From JAKAWQ01 sp035509315 (GTDB lineage Bacteria; Pseudomonadota; Alphaproteobacteria; Acetobacterales; Acetobacteraceae): 64,000 nucleotides of DNA. Both the position numbers and the translations under genes were made by a program. Numbering within the stretch: position 1 is the stretch's first letter; each line of letters begins with the position of its first letter. Positions 25,785-34,934 of this stretch are shown here, piece by piece. The stretch lies in NCBI GenBank assembly GCA_035509315.1, contig DATJLS010000032.1:40338-104337 (forward strand), written 5' to 3'. Under the pieces are notes generated by a model. The model ran no database searches and had not been told where the DNA came from. It saw only the letters and a list, made by a program, of their open reading frames with translations.

Positions 25785-26759
25785 ATGGGCGATTCCGCAC
25801 CCCCGATCCCGAGCCCATTGCCACATTTCGCGGTCCGGCTCGTCGCTCCCGACCTCACGCCCTGGCTGGCCGGCAATACGGGCGTGCGAGGCTTCATTTC
25901 CCGCGATTCCGGGAAAGCGGGACCGCATGTCGGGCTGATCGCCCTCACCCACGGCAATGAGATCGGCGGGGCCATCGCCCTTGCCCGTCTGCTGGAAGCG
26001 AATCTATGGCCGGAGCACGGCCGGATCACCTTCGGCTTCGTCAACCTCCCCGCCTTCGCCCGCTTCGATCCGCGCCAGCCCACCGCCTCGCGCTTTGTCG
26101 ATGAGGATATGAACCGGCTCTGGGATCCGGTGGTGCTGGACGGGCCGAGGCAGTCGAGCGAGCTTACGCGCGCCCGCGAGATCCGGCCCCTGATCGACGA
26201 GATCGATATCCTTCTTGATCTCCATTCGATGCTTTGGCCGTCCGAGCCACTGATTCTGTGCGGCACCTCAGAGAAAGGACGCGCGCTCGCGCTTGCCATC
26301 GGGCAGCCGGAGCTCGTCGTCGCCGATCATGGGCATGCCAGCGGCCGGCGCATCATCGATTATCCGCCGTTTGTCGATAACAACGATCCGCGCGCGGCGA
26401 ATCTCGTCGAAGGCGGCCAGCACTGGGAGCCCGAGACGGTTGAAACGATCCTTGCCGCGGTCGCGGGCGTGCTGCGTCATGCGGGCATGATTGGCGAGCA
26501 CCCCGCCCTGCCGCCGCTGCCGGCAATCCCGCCGGTGCCGCGTTTTGCCGAGGTCATCCGAACGATCACGGCGGGCAGCGGCAATTTCAGCTTCGTTCAG
26601 CCGTTCCGCGGCGGAGAGGTCGTGGCGAAAGGCAATACGCTGATCGCGGTCGATGGCGAGGAGGAAATCCGCACGCCTTGCCCGGACTGCCTCCTGGTCA
26701 TGCCGAGCCTTCGGCCCAGCCGCGGGCACACGGCCGTCCGCCTCGCCAGGATCCTTTAG
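25785..26759 (+). CDS. Succinylglutamate desuccinylase/aspartoacylase-family zinc hydrolase
   Basis: 324 residues of the M14-like AstE/AspA family. The zinc ligands are His56 and Glu59 (THGNEIGG) and His147 (LDLHSM). DEDMNRLW (106-113) carries the substrate-binding Asn-Arg. These enzymes deacylate N-acyl amino acids or related amides. No arginine succinyltransferase genes are nearby, so AstE itself is unlikely. The ATG at 25785 has AAGGA just upstream. An ATG at 25767 is a close alternative. Confidence 0.82.
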   Translation: MGDSAPPIPSPLPHFAVRLVAPDLTPWLAGNTGVRGFISRDSGKAGPHVGLIALTHGNEIGGAIALARLLEANLWPEHGRITFGFVNLPAFARFDPRQPTASRFVDEDMNRLWDPVVLDGPRQSSELTRAREIRPLIDEIDILLDLHSMLWPSEPLILCGTSEKGRALALAIGQPELVVADHGHASGRRIIDYPPFVDNNDPRAANLVEGGQHWEPETVETILAAVAGVLRHAGMIGEHPALPPLPAIPPVPRFAEVIRTITAGSGNFSFVQPFRGGEVVAKGNTLIAVDGEEEIRTPCPDCLLVMPSLRPSRGHTAVRLARIL

Positions 26760-26771
26760 CCGAACGGTCCC

Positions 26772-27593
26772 TCAGGTCGCGAGGCGGGCTGCGAATCTCC
26801 CCCGGCGATGCTGCATCAGCCGCCAGGCAAGCTTGGCCGAAAGATCGGAAAGCCGGCCGCGCGGCGGCAGACCCACCGCCTTGAAGATCATCCCCATGCC
26901 GCGCTCGACGTGGCGAAAGCGGTAATAGCCGATCGCCTGGGCAAAATAGGCGGCGATGCACCGATCGTGCTGATAGTCGCTCGATGCCGGCTCATTGCCG
27001 CAATGAAAGGCGAAAGCGAGCTCGTCATCCTCGCTTTCGGTGATGCGGCCGGCAGCGATCCGGAGCCGTTTCAGGACACCGATGCGTTCGCGCGCGAGAT
27101 ATCGGCGCATATGGTCGTAGAAAAGCTTGAAGTGGCGAAACTCGTCGGCGGCGATGAGGCGGCAAATGGTCTTGAGCACCGGCTCCTCGGCCGCCTCGCC
27201 GAGCGCGGTGTAATAGGAAGAGGTTCCGGTCTCGACCATGCAGCGCGCGATCAGTTCGCCCGTGCGGGAACCGCGCACCGACTGGTCCGCCTCGAGCGGC
27301 AGGCTATAGCCCGCGCGGTAGCGGGCAAAGGAAGCCCGATAATCCCAGGTCGAATCCGCGAGCATTGCCCAGCGGCCGAGCGCATCGCCATGCTGCACTT
27401 CCTCGACGGCCCAGTAATCCGCAGCCTGACGGAAGTCCGGGTCGTCGGCAAAGACGTTGTTGAGATAGACGGCATAATCGGTCCCGTTCCGCTCGACCAT
27501 CGCCGCGGCCTTCACCAGCGGCACGATCGTCGGATCGACCTTTGCGAGGTCGAATCGCTCCCACCCGACCTCCTCGATTTTCCAATGCTTCAT
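26772..27593 (-). CDS. Ferritin-like di-iron protein (acyl-ACP-desaturase-like / rubrerythrin-like)
   Basis: 273 residues of mostly helical sequence with carboxylate-bridged di-iron motifs: Glu34, EVQH (65-68), Glu121 and EFRH (151-154), the spacing of a four-helix ferritin-like bundle. The first motif lies in AVEEVQHGDALGRWA, close to acyl-ACP desaturases. No signal peptide or membrane span is seen. It runs convergently with the aspartoacylase gene. The substrate is unknown. Lipid or small-molecule oxidation is possible given the membrane desaturase 2 kb away. Confidence 0.75.
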   Translation of the reverse strand: MKHWKIEEVGWERFDLAKVDPTIVPLVKAAAMVERNGTDYAVYLNNVFADDPDFRQAADYWAVEEVQHGDALGRWAMLADSTWDYRASFARYRAGYSLPLEADQSVRGSRTGELIARCMVETGTSSYYTALGEAAEEPVLKTICRLIAADEFRHFKLFYDHMRRYLARERIGVLKRLRIAAGRITESEDDELAFAFHCGNEPASSDYQHDRCIAAYFAQAIGYYRFRHVERGMGMIFKAVGLPPRGRLSDLSAKLAWRLMQHRRGRFAARLAT

Positions 27594-27800
27594 GGCATGC
27601 GGCAGTCCCGATTCCGCTCCTCGGTGTCTCTTTTGTTCCGGCCTGCACCTCTCCCCGGTCCGCTGTCAAGCCGGAAGCGATTTCCAGCCCTTGCGCCCCG
27701 CCGCCCGAGAGACATTCGAAAGGGGCTTTCCTTTTGCCGGGACTCCGGAGAGCGAGGCCCTCTCCTCGATCAAATCAGACTTGATCCAACCTTCAAGCCG

Positions 27801-28208
27801 TCAAGGGGATTCGGCCGCTTCGATCATCGCACGGGCGATCTGCAATGAGGCAAGTGCGGCATCGCGGGCCGCGACATCCATCTTGTCAACCGCCTCCCAG
27901 GCCGCCTTGGCCTCGGAGAGCCGCCGTTCGCCCTCCGCCTTCGAAAGCTCGTTCGGCGGATGCACCTCGTCGGCGAGCACGGTGCAGCGTGTCGGCGTGA
28001 TCTCGGCAAAGCCGCCGGCAACGAAGAGCTTCGTCGTGACCTTGCCACCTTCGTAGAGACTCGCGAAGCCGCCGCGCAGCGTCACGATCATCGGCGCATG
28101 GCCGGGCAGCACGCCGATATCGCCCTCCTCGGCCGGCACCACCACCATATCGACGGGCCTGGAAAGCAGAAGCTTCTCCGGGCTCACGATCTCTAGCGCG
28201 ACCGGCAT
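27801..28208 (-). CDS. atpC: F1 ATP synthase epsilon subunit
   Basis: 135 residues, a normal epsilon chain. The N-terminal beta-sandwich is LEIVSPEKLLLSRPVDMVVV and EEGDIGVLPGHAPMI, followed by a C-terminal helical hairpin. Epsilon sits on the central stalk and inhibits ATP hydrolysis. It is the last gene of atpHAGDC, 16 bp after atpD. An imperfect 19-bp palindrome at 27768-27786, just past the stop, may act as a terminator or processing signal. Confidence 0.96.
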   Translation of the reverse strand: MPVALEIVSPEKLLLSRPVDMVVVPAEEGDIGVLPGHAPMIVTLRGGFASLYEGGKVTTKLFVAGGFAEITPTRCTVLADEVHPPNELSKAEGERRLSEAKAAWEAVDKMDVAARDAALASLQIARAMIEAAESP

Positions 28209-28224
28209 TCGCCCTGCCTCGGCC

Positions 28225-29646
28225 TCAGGCCGCCGCCTTGAGGGATTCGGCCTTCTTCACGACATCCTCGATCGTGCCGACCATATAGAACGCCGCCTCC
28301 GGCAGATGGTCGTATTCGCCGGCGCAGATTGCCTTGAAGCTGCGGATCGTGTCCGCCACCGGCACGAACACGCCGGGGAAGCCGGTAAAGACCTCGGCCA
28401 CGTGGAAAGGCTGCGAGAGGAAACGCTGGATCTTGCGCGCCCGCGCGACGATGAGCTTGTCGTCCTCGGAAAGCTCGTCCATCCCGAGGATCGCGATGAT
28501 GTCCTGGAGCGACTTGTAGGTCTGCAGGATGCGCTGCACCTCGCGCGCCACGGTGTAGTGCTCCTCGCCGACAATCCGCGGGTCGAGCGAGCGCGAGGTG
28601 GAATCGAGCGGATCGACGGCGGGATAGATGCCGAGCTCGGCGATCTGTCGGGAGAGAACGGTGGTCGCGTCGAGATGGGCGAAGGAGGTCGCAGGCGCCG
28701 GATCGGTGAGGTCGTCCGCCGGCACATAGATCGCCTGCACCGAGGTGATCGAGCCTTCCTTCGTCGAGGTGATGCGCTCCTGCAGCGCGCCCATGTCGGT
28801 CGCAAGCGTCGGCTGATAGCCCACCGCCGAAGGGATGCGGCCGAGCAGGGCCGAAACCTCCGCGCCGGCCTGAGTGAAGCGGAAGATGTTATCGACGAAG
28901 AAGAGCACGTCCTGGCCTTCCTCGTCGCGGAAATACTCGGCAAGCGTGAGGCCAGAGAGACCGACGCGGGCGCGCGCCCCCGGCGGCTCGTTCATCTGGC
29001 CGTAAACGAGCGCAACTTTCGAGCCCGGCCCGTCCAGCTTGATCACGCCGGCGTCGATCATCTCGTGATAGAGATCATTGCCCTCGCGCGTCCGTTCGCC
29101 GACGCCGGCGAAGACAGAGACACCGCCATGCGCCTTGGCGATGTTGTTGATCAGCTCCTGGATCAGCACGGTCTTGCCCACCCCGGCGCCGCCGAAGAGA
29201 CCCGTCTTGCCGCCCTTGAGGTAGGGGGCGAGAAGGTCGACCACCTTGATCCCGGTGACCAGGATCTCGGCCGTGGTGGCCTGGTCCTCGAATGCGGGCG
29301 CGTCGCGGTGGATCGGCATCCGCTTCGCGGTCTCGATCGGGCCGCGCTCATCCACGGGATCGCCGATCACGTTGAGAATGCGCCCGAGCGTCTCCGGCCC
29401 CACCGGAACAGTGATCGGCCCGCCCGTGTCGGCCACTTCCTGGCCACGGACCATGCCGTCCGTGCTGTCCATGGCGATGCAGCGCACGGTCTTCTCGCCC
29501 AGCTCCTGTGCCACTTCCAGCACCAGCGGACGGTCGCCGATCTTGGTGTGCAGCGCGTTCTGGATGAACGGCAGATCGCCTTCGAACTGGACGTCCACCA
29601 CCGCGCCCGTCACCTGGGTCACCCGCCCGACAATGTTCTTCGCCAT
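28225..29646 (-). CDS. atpD: F1 ATP synthase beta subunit
   Basis: 473 residues, the catalytic subunit of F1. Walker A is GGAGVGKTVLIQELI, and the catalytic GERTREGNDLYHEM and the family segment LSRQIAELGIYPAVDPLDS are intact. It lies between atpG and atpC in the standard alphaproteobacterial order. The antisense strand carries a long open frame (see rejected items) that results from codon bias. Confidence 0.98.
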   Translation of the reverse strand: MAKNIVGRVTQVTGAVVDVQFEGDLPFIQNALHTKIGDRPLVLEVAQELGEKTVRCIAMDSTDGMVRGQEVADTGGPITVPVGPETLGRILNVIGDPVDERGPIETAKRMPIHRDAPAFEDQATTAEILVTGIKVVDLLAPYLKGGKTGLFGGAGVGKTVLIQELINNIAKAHGGVSVFAGVGERTREGNDLYHEMIDAGVIKLDGPGSKVALVYGQMNEPPGARARVGLSGLTLAEYFRDEEGQDVLFFVDNIFRFTQAGAEVSALLGRIPSAVGYQPTLATDMGALQERITSTKEGSITSVQAIYVPADDLTDPAPATSFAHLDATTVLSRQIAELGIYPAVDPLDSTSRSLDPRIVGEEHYTVAREVQRILQTYKSLQDIIAILGMDELSEDDKLIVARARKIQRFLSQPFHVAEVFTGFPGVFVPVADTIRSFKAICAGEYDHLPEAAFYMVGTIEDVVKKAESLKAAA

Positions 29647-29679
29647 TTCCGGCTCCTCGATCCTCGTCTCCGCGATCTC

Positions 29680-30570
29680 TCAGACGGCATCGGCGCCGGA
29701 GATGATCTCGATCAGTTCCTTCGTGATATTGGCCTGGCGCGTCCGGTTGTAGTTCAGCGTCAGGCGGTTGATCATGTCGCCGGCGTTGCGCGTGGCGCTG
29801 TCCATCGCTGTCATCCGCGCCCCCTGCTCGCCGGCCGCGCTCTCGAGCAGGGCGCGATAGATCTGGATCGCGAGGTTGCGCGGCAACAGCCGGGCGAGGA
29901 TCCCTTCCTCATCCGGCTCGAACTCGTACGCCGCCCGCGGAGCACTGCTGCCCTGCTCCTCATCCGATGGGGGCAGGAGCGGGGCCGGAATCAGCCTCGA
30001 CTCGGTCGTGATCTGCGACATCACCGACTGGAAACGGTTGTAGACGAGCGTGCAGACATCGAAGCCGCCCTCGTGCAGCATCGCGTCGATCCGGTGGGCG
30101 ATCTCCTCGGCATCCGCGAAGCCGATCCGTCGCTTGCCGGCGAAGCTCACCTCCCCCGTCATGCGGTCGGCGAACTCGCGGCGGAGATAATCGCGCCCCT
30201 TGCGGCCAACAGCGAAGATCCGGACTTTCTTCCCCTCGGCCTCGAGCTTGCGGACGAGGTTGCGCACCGCGCGGCCGACATTGCTGTTGAAGGCCCCGCA
30301 TAGGCCCCGATCGGCCGTGACCGCGAGGATGAGGTGCGTGTCCTCCTTGCCGGTGCCGACCAGAAGCCGGGGCGCCGCCTTGTTGCCGGCCACCGAGGTC
30401 GCAAGCTCGGCCAGCATCCGCTCCATCCGCTCGGCATAGGGTCGGGCGGCCTCGGCCTGCGCCTGGGCGCGACGCAGCTTCGAGGCGGCGACCATCTTCA
30501 TCGCGCTCGTGATCTTCTGCGTCGAGCGGACGCTGTTGATGCGGATGCGCAGGGCCTTCAGGCTGGGCAT
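29680..30570 (-). CDS. atpG: F1 ATP synthase gamma subunit
   Basis: 296 residues with the conserved ends: MPSLKALRIRINSVRSTQKI at the N-terminus, and MTAMDSATRNAGDMI plus LNYNRTRQANITKELIEI at the C-terminus. These form the coiled-coil shaft that rotates in the alpha-beta ring. It lies 33 bp upstream of atpD and 21 bp after atpA. Confidence 0.97.
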   Translation of the reverse strand: MPSLKALRIRINSVRSTQKITSAMKMVAASKLRRAQAQAEAARPYAERMERMLAELATSVAGNKAAPRLLVGTGKEDTHLILAVTADRGLCGAFNSNVGRAVRNLVRKLEAEGKKVRIFAVGRKGRDYLRREFADRMTGEVSFAGKRRIGFADAEEIAHRIDAMLHEGGFDVCTLVYNRFQSVMSQITTESRLIPAPLLPPSDEEQGSSAPRAAYEFEPDEEGILARLLPRNLAIQIYRALLESAAGEQGARMTAMDSATRNAGDMINRLTLNYNRTRQANITKELIEIISGADAV

Positions 30571-30591
30571 GCGAGAGGCTCCGGTTCCTTC

Positions 30592-32124
30592 TCAGGCAAA
30601 GCTCTTGGTGAAGGAATCGAGGAATGCGGCCAGCTTCTTGTCGATCTCCGGCTTGATCTCGCGGTCATTGCGGATCGCTTCGAGGATTTCAGACGCCCGG
30701 GCCTTGAGCTCGGCGAGATACTGGCTTTCGAAGGCGCCGATGCGGCCGACATCGATTGCATCGAGGTAGCCGCGCACGCCGCAGAAGATCGCCGCCACCT
30801 GCTCCTCGACCGGAACGGGATGATATTGCGGCTGCTTGAGCAGCTCGGTCAGCCGCGCGCCGCGGGCAAGGAGCTTCTGGGTCGAGGCATCGAGATCGGA
30901 GGAGAACTGGGCGAATGCGGCCATCTCGCGATATTGCGCGAGTTCGAGCTTGATGCGTCCGGCCACCTGCTTCATCGCCTTGATCTGGGCGGCGGAGCCG
31001 ACGCGCGAGACGCTGATCCCCACATTCACCGCCGGGCGGATGCCTTTGAAGAAAAGCTCCGTCTCGAGGAAGATCTGGCCATCCGTGATCGAGATGACAT
31101 TGGTCGGGATATAGGCCGAGACGTCGCCGGCCTGGGTTTCGATCACAGGCAGGGCGGTGAGGCTCCCTGCGCCGTACTCGTCGCTCATCTTGGCGGCACG
31201 CTCGAGCAGGCGCGAATGCAGATAGAAGACATCGCCCGGATAGGCCTCGCGGCCCGGCGGACGGCGCAGCAAGAGCGACATCTGGCGATAGGCGACGGCC
31301 TGCTTGGAAAGATCGTCGTAGAAGATCACCGCGTGCATGCCGTTGTCACGGAAATACTCGCCCATGGTGCAACCGGAATAGGGGGCGAGGAACTGCATCG
31401 GCGCCGGGTCGGAGGCGGTCGCCGCGACGACGATCGAGTAATCGAGCGCGCCGTTTTCCTCGAGCGTCTGGACGAGCTGAGCGACCGTTGAGCGCTTCTG
31501 GCCGACCGCGACATAGATGCAATAGAGCTTCTGCTTCTCGTCGCCCGAGGCATTGATGGATTTCTGATTGATGATGGTGTCGATGATCACCGCTGTCTTG
31601 CCGGTCTGGCGGTCACCGATGACGAGCTCGCGCTGGCCGCGGCCGATCGGGATCAGCGCGTCGATCGCCTTGAGCCCGGTCTGCATCGGCTCGTGGACCG
31701 AGCGGCGCGGGATGATGCCGGGCGCCTTGACCTCGACACGTCGGGTCTCGGCGGCCTGGATCGGACCCTTGTCGTCGATCGGATTCCCGAGCGCATCGAC
31801 CACGCGGCCGAGGAGCCCCTTGCCCACCGGCACATCGACGATGTCCCCCGTCCGGCTGACCGTGTCGCCCTCGCGGATCTGGCGGTCGTCGCCGAAGATG
31901 ACGACGCCGACATTGTCGGTCTCCAGATTGAGCGCCATGCCCTTGAGGCCGGCCCCCGGAAACTCGACCAGCTCGCCCGACATGACATTGGCGAGCCCGA
32001 AGACGCGGGCGATCCCGTCGCCCACGCTCAACACCTGTCCCGTCTCGGCGACATTCGCCTCGGTGTCGAAGTTTGCGATCTGCTTCTTCAGGATCTCCGA
32101 GATCTCGGCGGGGCGGATCTCCAT
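30592..32124 (-). CDS. atpA: F1 ATP synthase alpha subunit
   Basis: 510 residues. The nucleotide-binding P-loop GDRQTGKTAVIIDTI and the alpha-chain landmarks YCIYVAVGQKRSTVAQ and SRVGSAAQIKAMK are present, as is the N-terminal EISEILKKQI. It forms the non-catalytic sites of the F1 head. Its ATG shares one base with the atpH TGA (TGATGG), so it is translationally coupled to atpH. Confidence 0.98.
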   Translation of the reverse strand: MEIRPAEISEILKKQIANFDTEANVAETGQVLSVGDGIARVFGLANVMSGELVEFPGAGLKGMALNLETDNVGVVIFGDDRQIREGDTVSRTGDIVDVPVGKGLLGRVVDALGNPIDDKGPIQAAETRRVEVKAPGIIPRRSVHEPMQTGLKAIDALIPIGRGQRELVIGDRQTGKTAVIIDTIINQKSINASGDEKQKLYCIYVAVGQKRSTVAQLVQTLEENGALDYSIVVAATASDPAPMQFLAPYSGCTMGEYFRDNGMHAVIFYDDLSKQAVAYRQMSLLLRRPPGREAYPGDVFYLHSRLLERAAKMSDEYGAGSLTALPVIETQAGDVSAYIPTNVISITDGQIFLETELFFKGIRPAVNVGISVSRVGSAAQIKAMKQVAGRIKLELAQYREMAAFAQFSSDLDASTQKLLARGARLTELLKQPQYHPVPVEEQVAAIFCGVRGYLDAIDVGRIGAFESQYLAELKARASEILEAIRNDREIKPEIDKKLAAFLDSFTKSFA

Positions 32125-32693
32125 CAGGCGGCTCCCTTCATGGCGTGCTGCAGGCGCTGCAGGCGCGACTTGAGGCTGGAATCATAGAGGCGGGCGCCGA
32201 TCCGGACGACAAGCCCACCAAGCAATGTGGGATCGACCGATCTTTCGATGGCGACATTGCCGTACCCGGCTTCGATTAGACGGGCACGGAGCTGGCTCAC
32301 CTGGATCTCGTCGAGCGGATGGGCCGAGACCACGCGGGCGGTGACCACCCCGCGCCGGGCGGCAACCAGCGCGGCGAACGCATTGACCATTGCCCGAAGC
32401 TCGCGCAGCCGACGATTGGATGCGACGACACCCACGAAATCATGCACGGTCTTGCCGAACCCTTCGGCGGAGAGAACGGCGAACGCGGCCTGCCGTGCCT
32501 GACCGACATCGATCACCGGGCTCTCGAGCAGGCGGCGGAAATCGGCGCTGGCATCGATCAGGCGGCCGAGGGACTCCATGTCCGCGACAACCGAATCGAG
32601 GGCACGGATTTCCTCCGCATGCGCGTAGAGCGCAATGGCATAGCGGTCGGCGAGGCCGCCGCCCTGTGAAATGACGGTCGCGTCGGATGCCAA
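32124..32693 (-). CDS. atpH: F1 ATP synthase delta subunit, TTG start
   Basis: 189 residues when begun at TTG 32693, giving the N-terminus (M)ASDATVISQGGGLADRYAIAL, which matches the usual alphaproteobacterial delta chain (short Ala/Ser/Thr leader, then LAxRYAxAL). The frame stays open 42 codons further upstream, but that part is Arg-rich and unlike the family. A GGAAA element lies upstream of the TTG. The C-terminal SLKSRLQRLQHAMKG is standard. Delta joins F1 to the peripheral stalk. It is the first gene of the atpHAGDC operon. Confidence 0.93.
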   Translation of the reverse strand: MASDATVISQGGGLADRYAIALYAHAEEIRALDSVVADMESLGRLIDASADFRRLLESPVIDVGQARQAAFAVLSAEGFGKTVHDFVGVVASNRRLRELRAMVNAFAALVAARRGVVTARVVSAHPLDEIQVSQLRARLIEAGYGNVAIERSVDPTLLGGLVVRIGARLYDSSLKSRLQRLQHAMKGAA

Positions 32694-32848
32694 TTCGTCG
32701 TTTCCATGGTTGGGCCGCCCGTAGCGGCCGGGAGCGCGCTCTCCGGCCCTTGGACCGGCGGCGCCGCGTCTAGCATGTGGCTTCACGCGGGCGCAATACG
32801 GCCTCTCCCGCGCGGGCACCTGCCAGGGGTGTGCCGCCTTGGAAAACC

Positions 32849-34822
32849 TCAGAGAAACGAAATCGGATCAATATCGACCCGGACCTCGGCCTTGCGGGGA
32901 AGTTTGACTCGGCCGAGCCAGGCGCGGAGGAGATCCTGGGGTGCAATTCCACGCGCGGTCTTGAGAAGGAGCCGCCGCCGGTGGCGCCCGCGCAGGAGGG
33001 AAAGCGGCGCCGGCGCCGGACCGAGCACCGTGATTCCCTTGCCGGAAGGGGCGGCCCGACCGAGCAGGGCGGCCGCTTGATCCGCAACCTCAGCCTCGCC
33101 GGCGCTCACGATCAACGCAGCAAGCCGGCCGAATGGCGGCCAGCCTCCGGGGCGGCGCGCTTCCGCCTCGCTTGCCATGAAGGCGTCGAGATCGCCGGAA
33201 ACCAATGCCTGCATCACCGGATGCTCGGACGCGAAGGTTTGGATCAACACCCGGCCCGGCGCCTCGGCCCTGCCGGCCCGACCCGCCACCTGATGAAGAA
33301 GCTGGAAGGTGCGTTCCCCGGCCCGAAGATCGCCCCCCGTGAGCCCGAGATCCGCATCGACGACGCCGACCAAGGTCAGGTGCGGGAAGTGCCAACCCTT
33401 GGCGACGATCTGCGTCCCGATCAGCAAGTCGACCTCACGCGCTGTGATGGCACGAGCCGCCTCGGTTGCCGCATCGGGGCCCGTGAGCGTGTCGCTCGCC
33501 ATCGTCAGCAGCCGCGCCTCGGGAAAGCAGGATCCCGCTTCCTCCGTGATCCGCTCGACGCCGGGGCCGATCGGTGCGAGCGTCGCCTCCACGCCGCAGG
33601 CGGGGCAAGCCTGGGGCAGCGGCGAAGTGTGGCCGCAATGGTGGCATTGCAGGGTCCGCGTCGCCCGATGCTCGACCAGCCACGCGGAACAGTTCGGGCA
33701 TTGCAGCCGATGGCCGCAGGCGCGGCAGAGCGTGAGCGGCGCATAACCGCGCCGGTTGAGGAAGAGCATCGCCTGCTCGCCACGTCCGAGCGTGTCGGCC
33801 AGCGCCTCCAGCAGGGGCGGCGAGAGGAAGTGGCCCCGCTCGGGCGGAGTGTGCCGGAGATTGATCGCGGCAAGCGCAGGCAGCCGCGCGCCGCCATGGC
33901 GCTCGGGTAGCCGAATCCTGCCGTAACGTCCGCGCTCGACATTGACGAGCGTCTCCAGGCTCGGCGTGGCGGAAACAAGAATGGCAGGCGCCTTCGCGAG
34001 CTGTGTCCTGACCACCGCCATGTCCCGTGCATGGTAGATGACGCCCTCTTCCTGCTTGAAAGCGGCCTCGTGCTCCTCATCGACGACGATCAGGCCGAGA
34101 TCGGGGAAAGGGAGAAAAAGAGCGGAGCGGGCGCCGACCACGACCGGCGCCGCGCCCTCGGCCACCGCCTGCCACGTGATCCGGCGGGTACGCGGCGTAA
34201 GGTCGGAATGCCAGAGCGCGGGCGCTGTGCCGAAACGGCGCTCGAACCGTTCGAGCCACTGCGCGGAGAGCGCGATTTCCGGCAGCAGCACGAGCGCCTG
34301 ACGGCCGCTCCGAAGCGCTGCGGCAATCGCTTCCAGATAGACCTCGGTCTTGCCTGCGCCGGTCACGCCATCGAGCAGGGTGACCGAGAAGCCGCCCGAG
34401 GCGGCGGCCAGCCGCTCGGCGGCCGCTGCCTGGGCAGGCGAAAGATGGGCGCCCGAATGATTGGGATCGGGGCGGGCAAAGCCGGGCGCGGTCGCCCGCG
34501 CACGCGGCGGCGGGTGGCGATAGCCGCGAAGCGCCATCGCCAGCACCTCTCCAGGCGAGGCCAGAGTGTAAGCGGCGACCCAGTCGACGAAGCGGAGCAT
34601 CTCAAGGGGAAGCGGCGGAAGAGGCATGAGCGCCAGCAGCGGGCGCAGTCTCTTCTCGGCGATGGTTTTGGCCGCTGGCCCCTCCCAGACGGCGCCCAGC
34701 ACCTCGCGCCGGCCGAGCGGAACCTGGACAAGATCGCCGGGCTTGGGATCGAGCCCTTCGGGAACCGCATACGCGAACGGCGCGGCGAACGGATAGGGCA
34801 ACAGAACGGGCACCCTTCGCAT
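32849..34822 (-). CDS. priA: Primosomal replication restart helicase
   Basis: 657 residues. The N-terminal domain starts MRRVPVLLPYPFAAPFAYAV. Helicase motifs include Walker A GVTGAGKTEVYLE, DEEH in VVDEEHEAAFKQEEG, and ATPSLET. The zinc-binding block holds CRACGHRLQCPNC, CHHCG and CPACG, and motifs GTQIVAKGWHFPHL and HQVAGRAGRAE follow. PriA reloads the replisome at stalled forks. Its position immediately upstream of atpH, on the same strand, is a long-conserved alphaproteobacterial arrangement. It is somewhat shorter than E. coli PriA (732), as is common in this class. Confidence 0.96.
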   Translation of the reverse strand: MRRVPVLLPYPFAAPFAYAVPEGLDPKPGDLVQVPLGRREVLGAVWEGPAAKTIAEKRLRPLLALMPLPPLPLEMLRFVDWVAAYTLASPGEVLAMALRGYRHPPPRARATAPGFARPDPNHSGAHLSPAQAAAAERLAAASGGFSVTLLDGVTGAGKTEVYLEAIAAALRSGRQALVLLPEIALSAQWLERFERRFGTAPALWHSDLTPRTRRITWQAVAEGAAPVVVGARSALFLPFPDLGLIVVDEEHEAAFKQEEGVIYHARDMAVVRTQLAKAPAILVSATPSLETLVNVERGRYGRIRLPERHGGARLPALAAINLRHTPPERGHFLSPPLLEALADTLGRGEQAMLFLNRRGYAPLTLCRACGHRLQCPNCSAWLVEHRATRTLQCHHCGHTSPLPQACPACGVEATLAPIGPGVERITEEAGSCFPEARLLTMASDTLTGPDAATEAARAITAREVDLLIGTQIVAKGWHFPHLTLVGVVDADLGLTGGDLRAGERTFQLLHQVAGRAGRAEAPGRVLIQTFASEHPVMQALVSGDLDAFMASEAEARRPGGWPPFGRLAALIVSAGEAEVADQAAALLGRAAPSGKGITVLGPAPAPLSLLRGRHRRRLLLKTARGIAPQDLLRAWLGRVKLPRKAEVRVDIDPISFL

Positions 34823-34934
34823 GCGCTTCCGCTCGCCTCCGGGCCTCTGTATGGTCGCTCTCGAGCCGGATGCCGAGGGGGACGATGATCGTCATTCTCG
34901 ATACTGCCGACGGGGCAAAGCTCAAGGCACGGAG

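Noticed and set aside
28306..30303. A 665-codon plus-strand frame opposite atpD and atpG
   Set aside because: Same codon-bias artefact. The opposite strand encodes textbook ATP synthase subunits and the translation here is charged low-complexity sequence.
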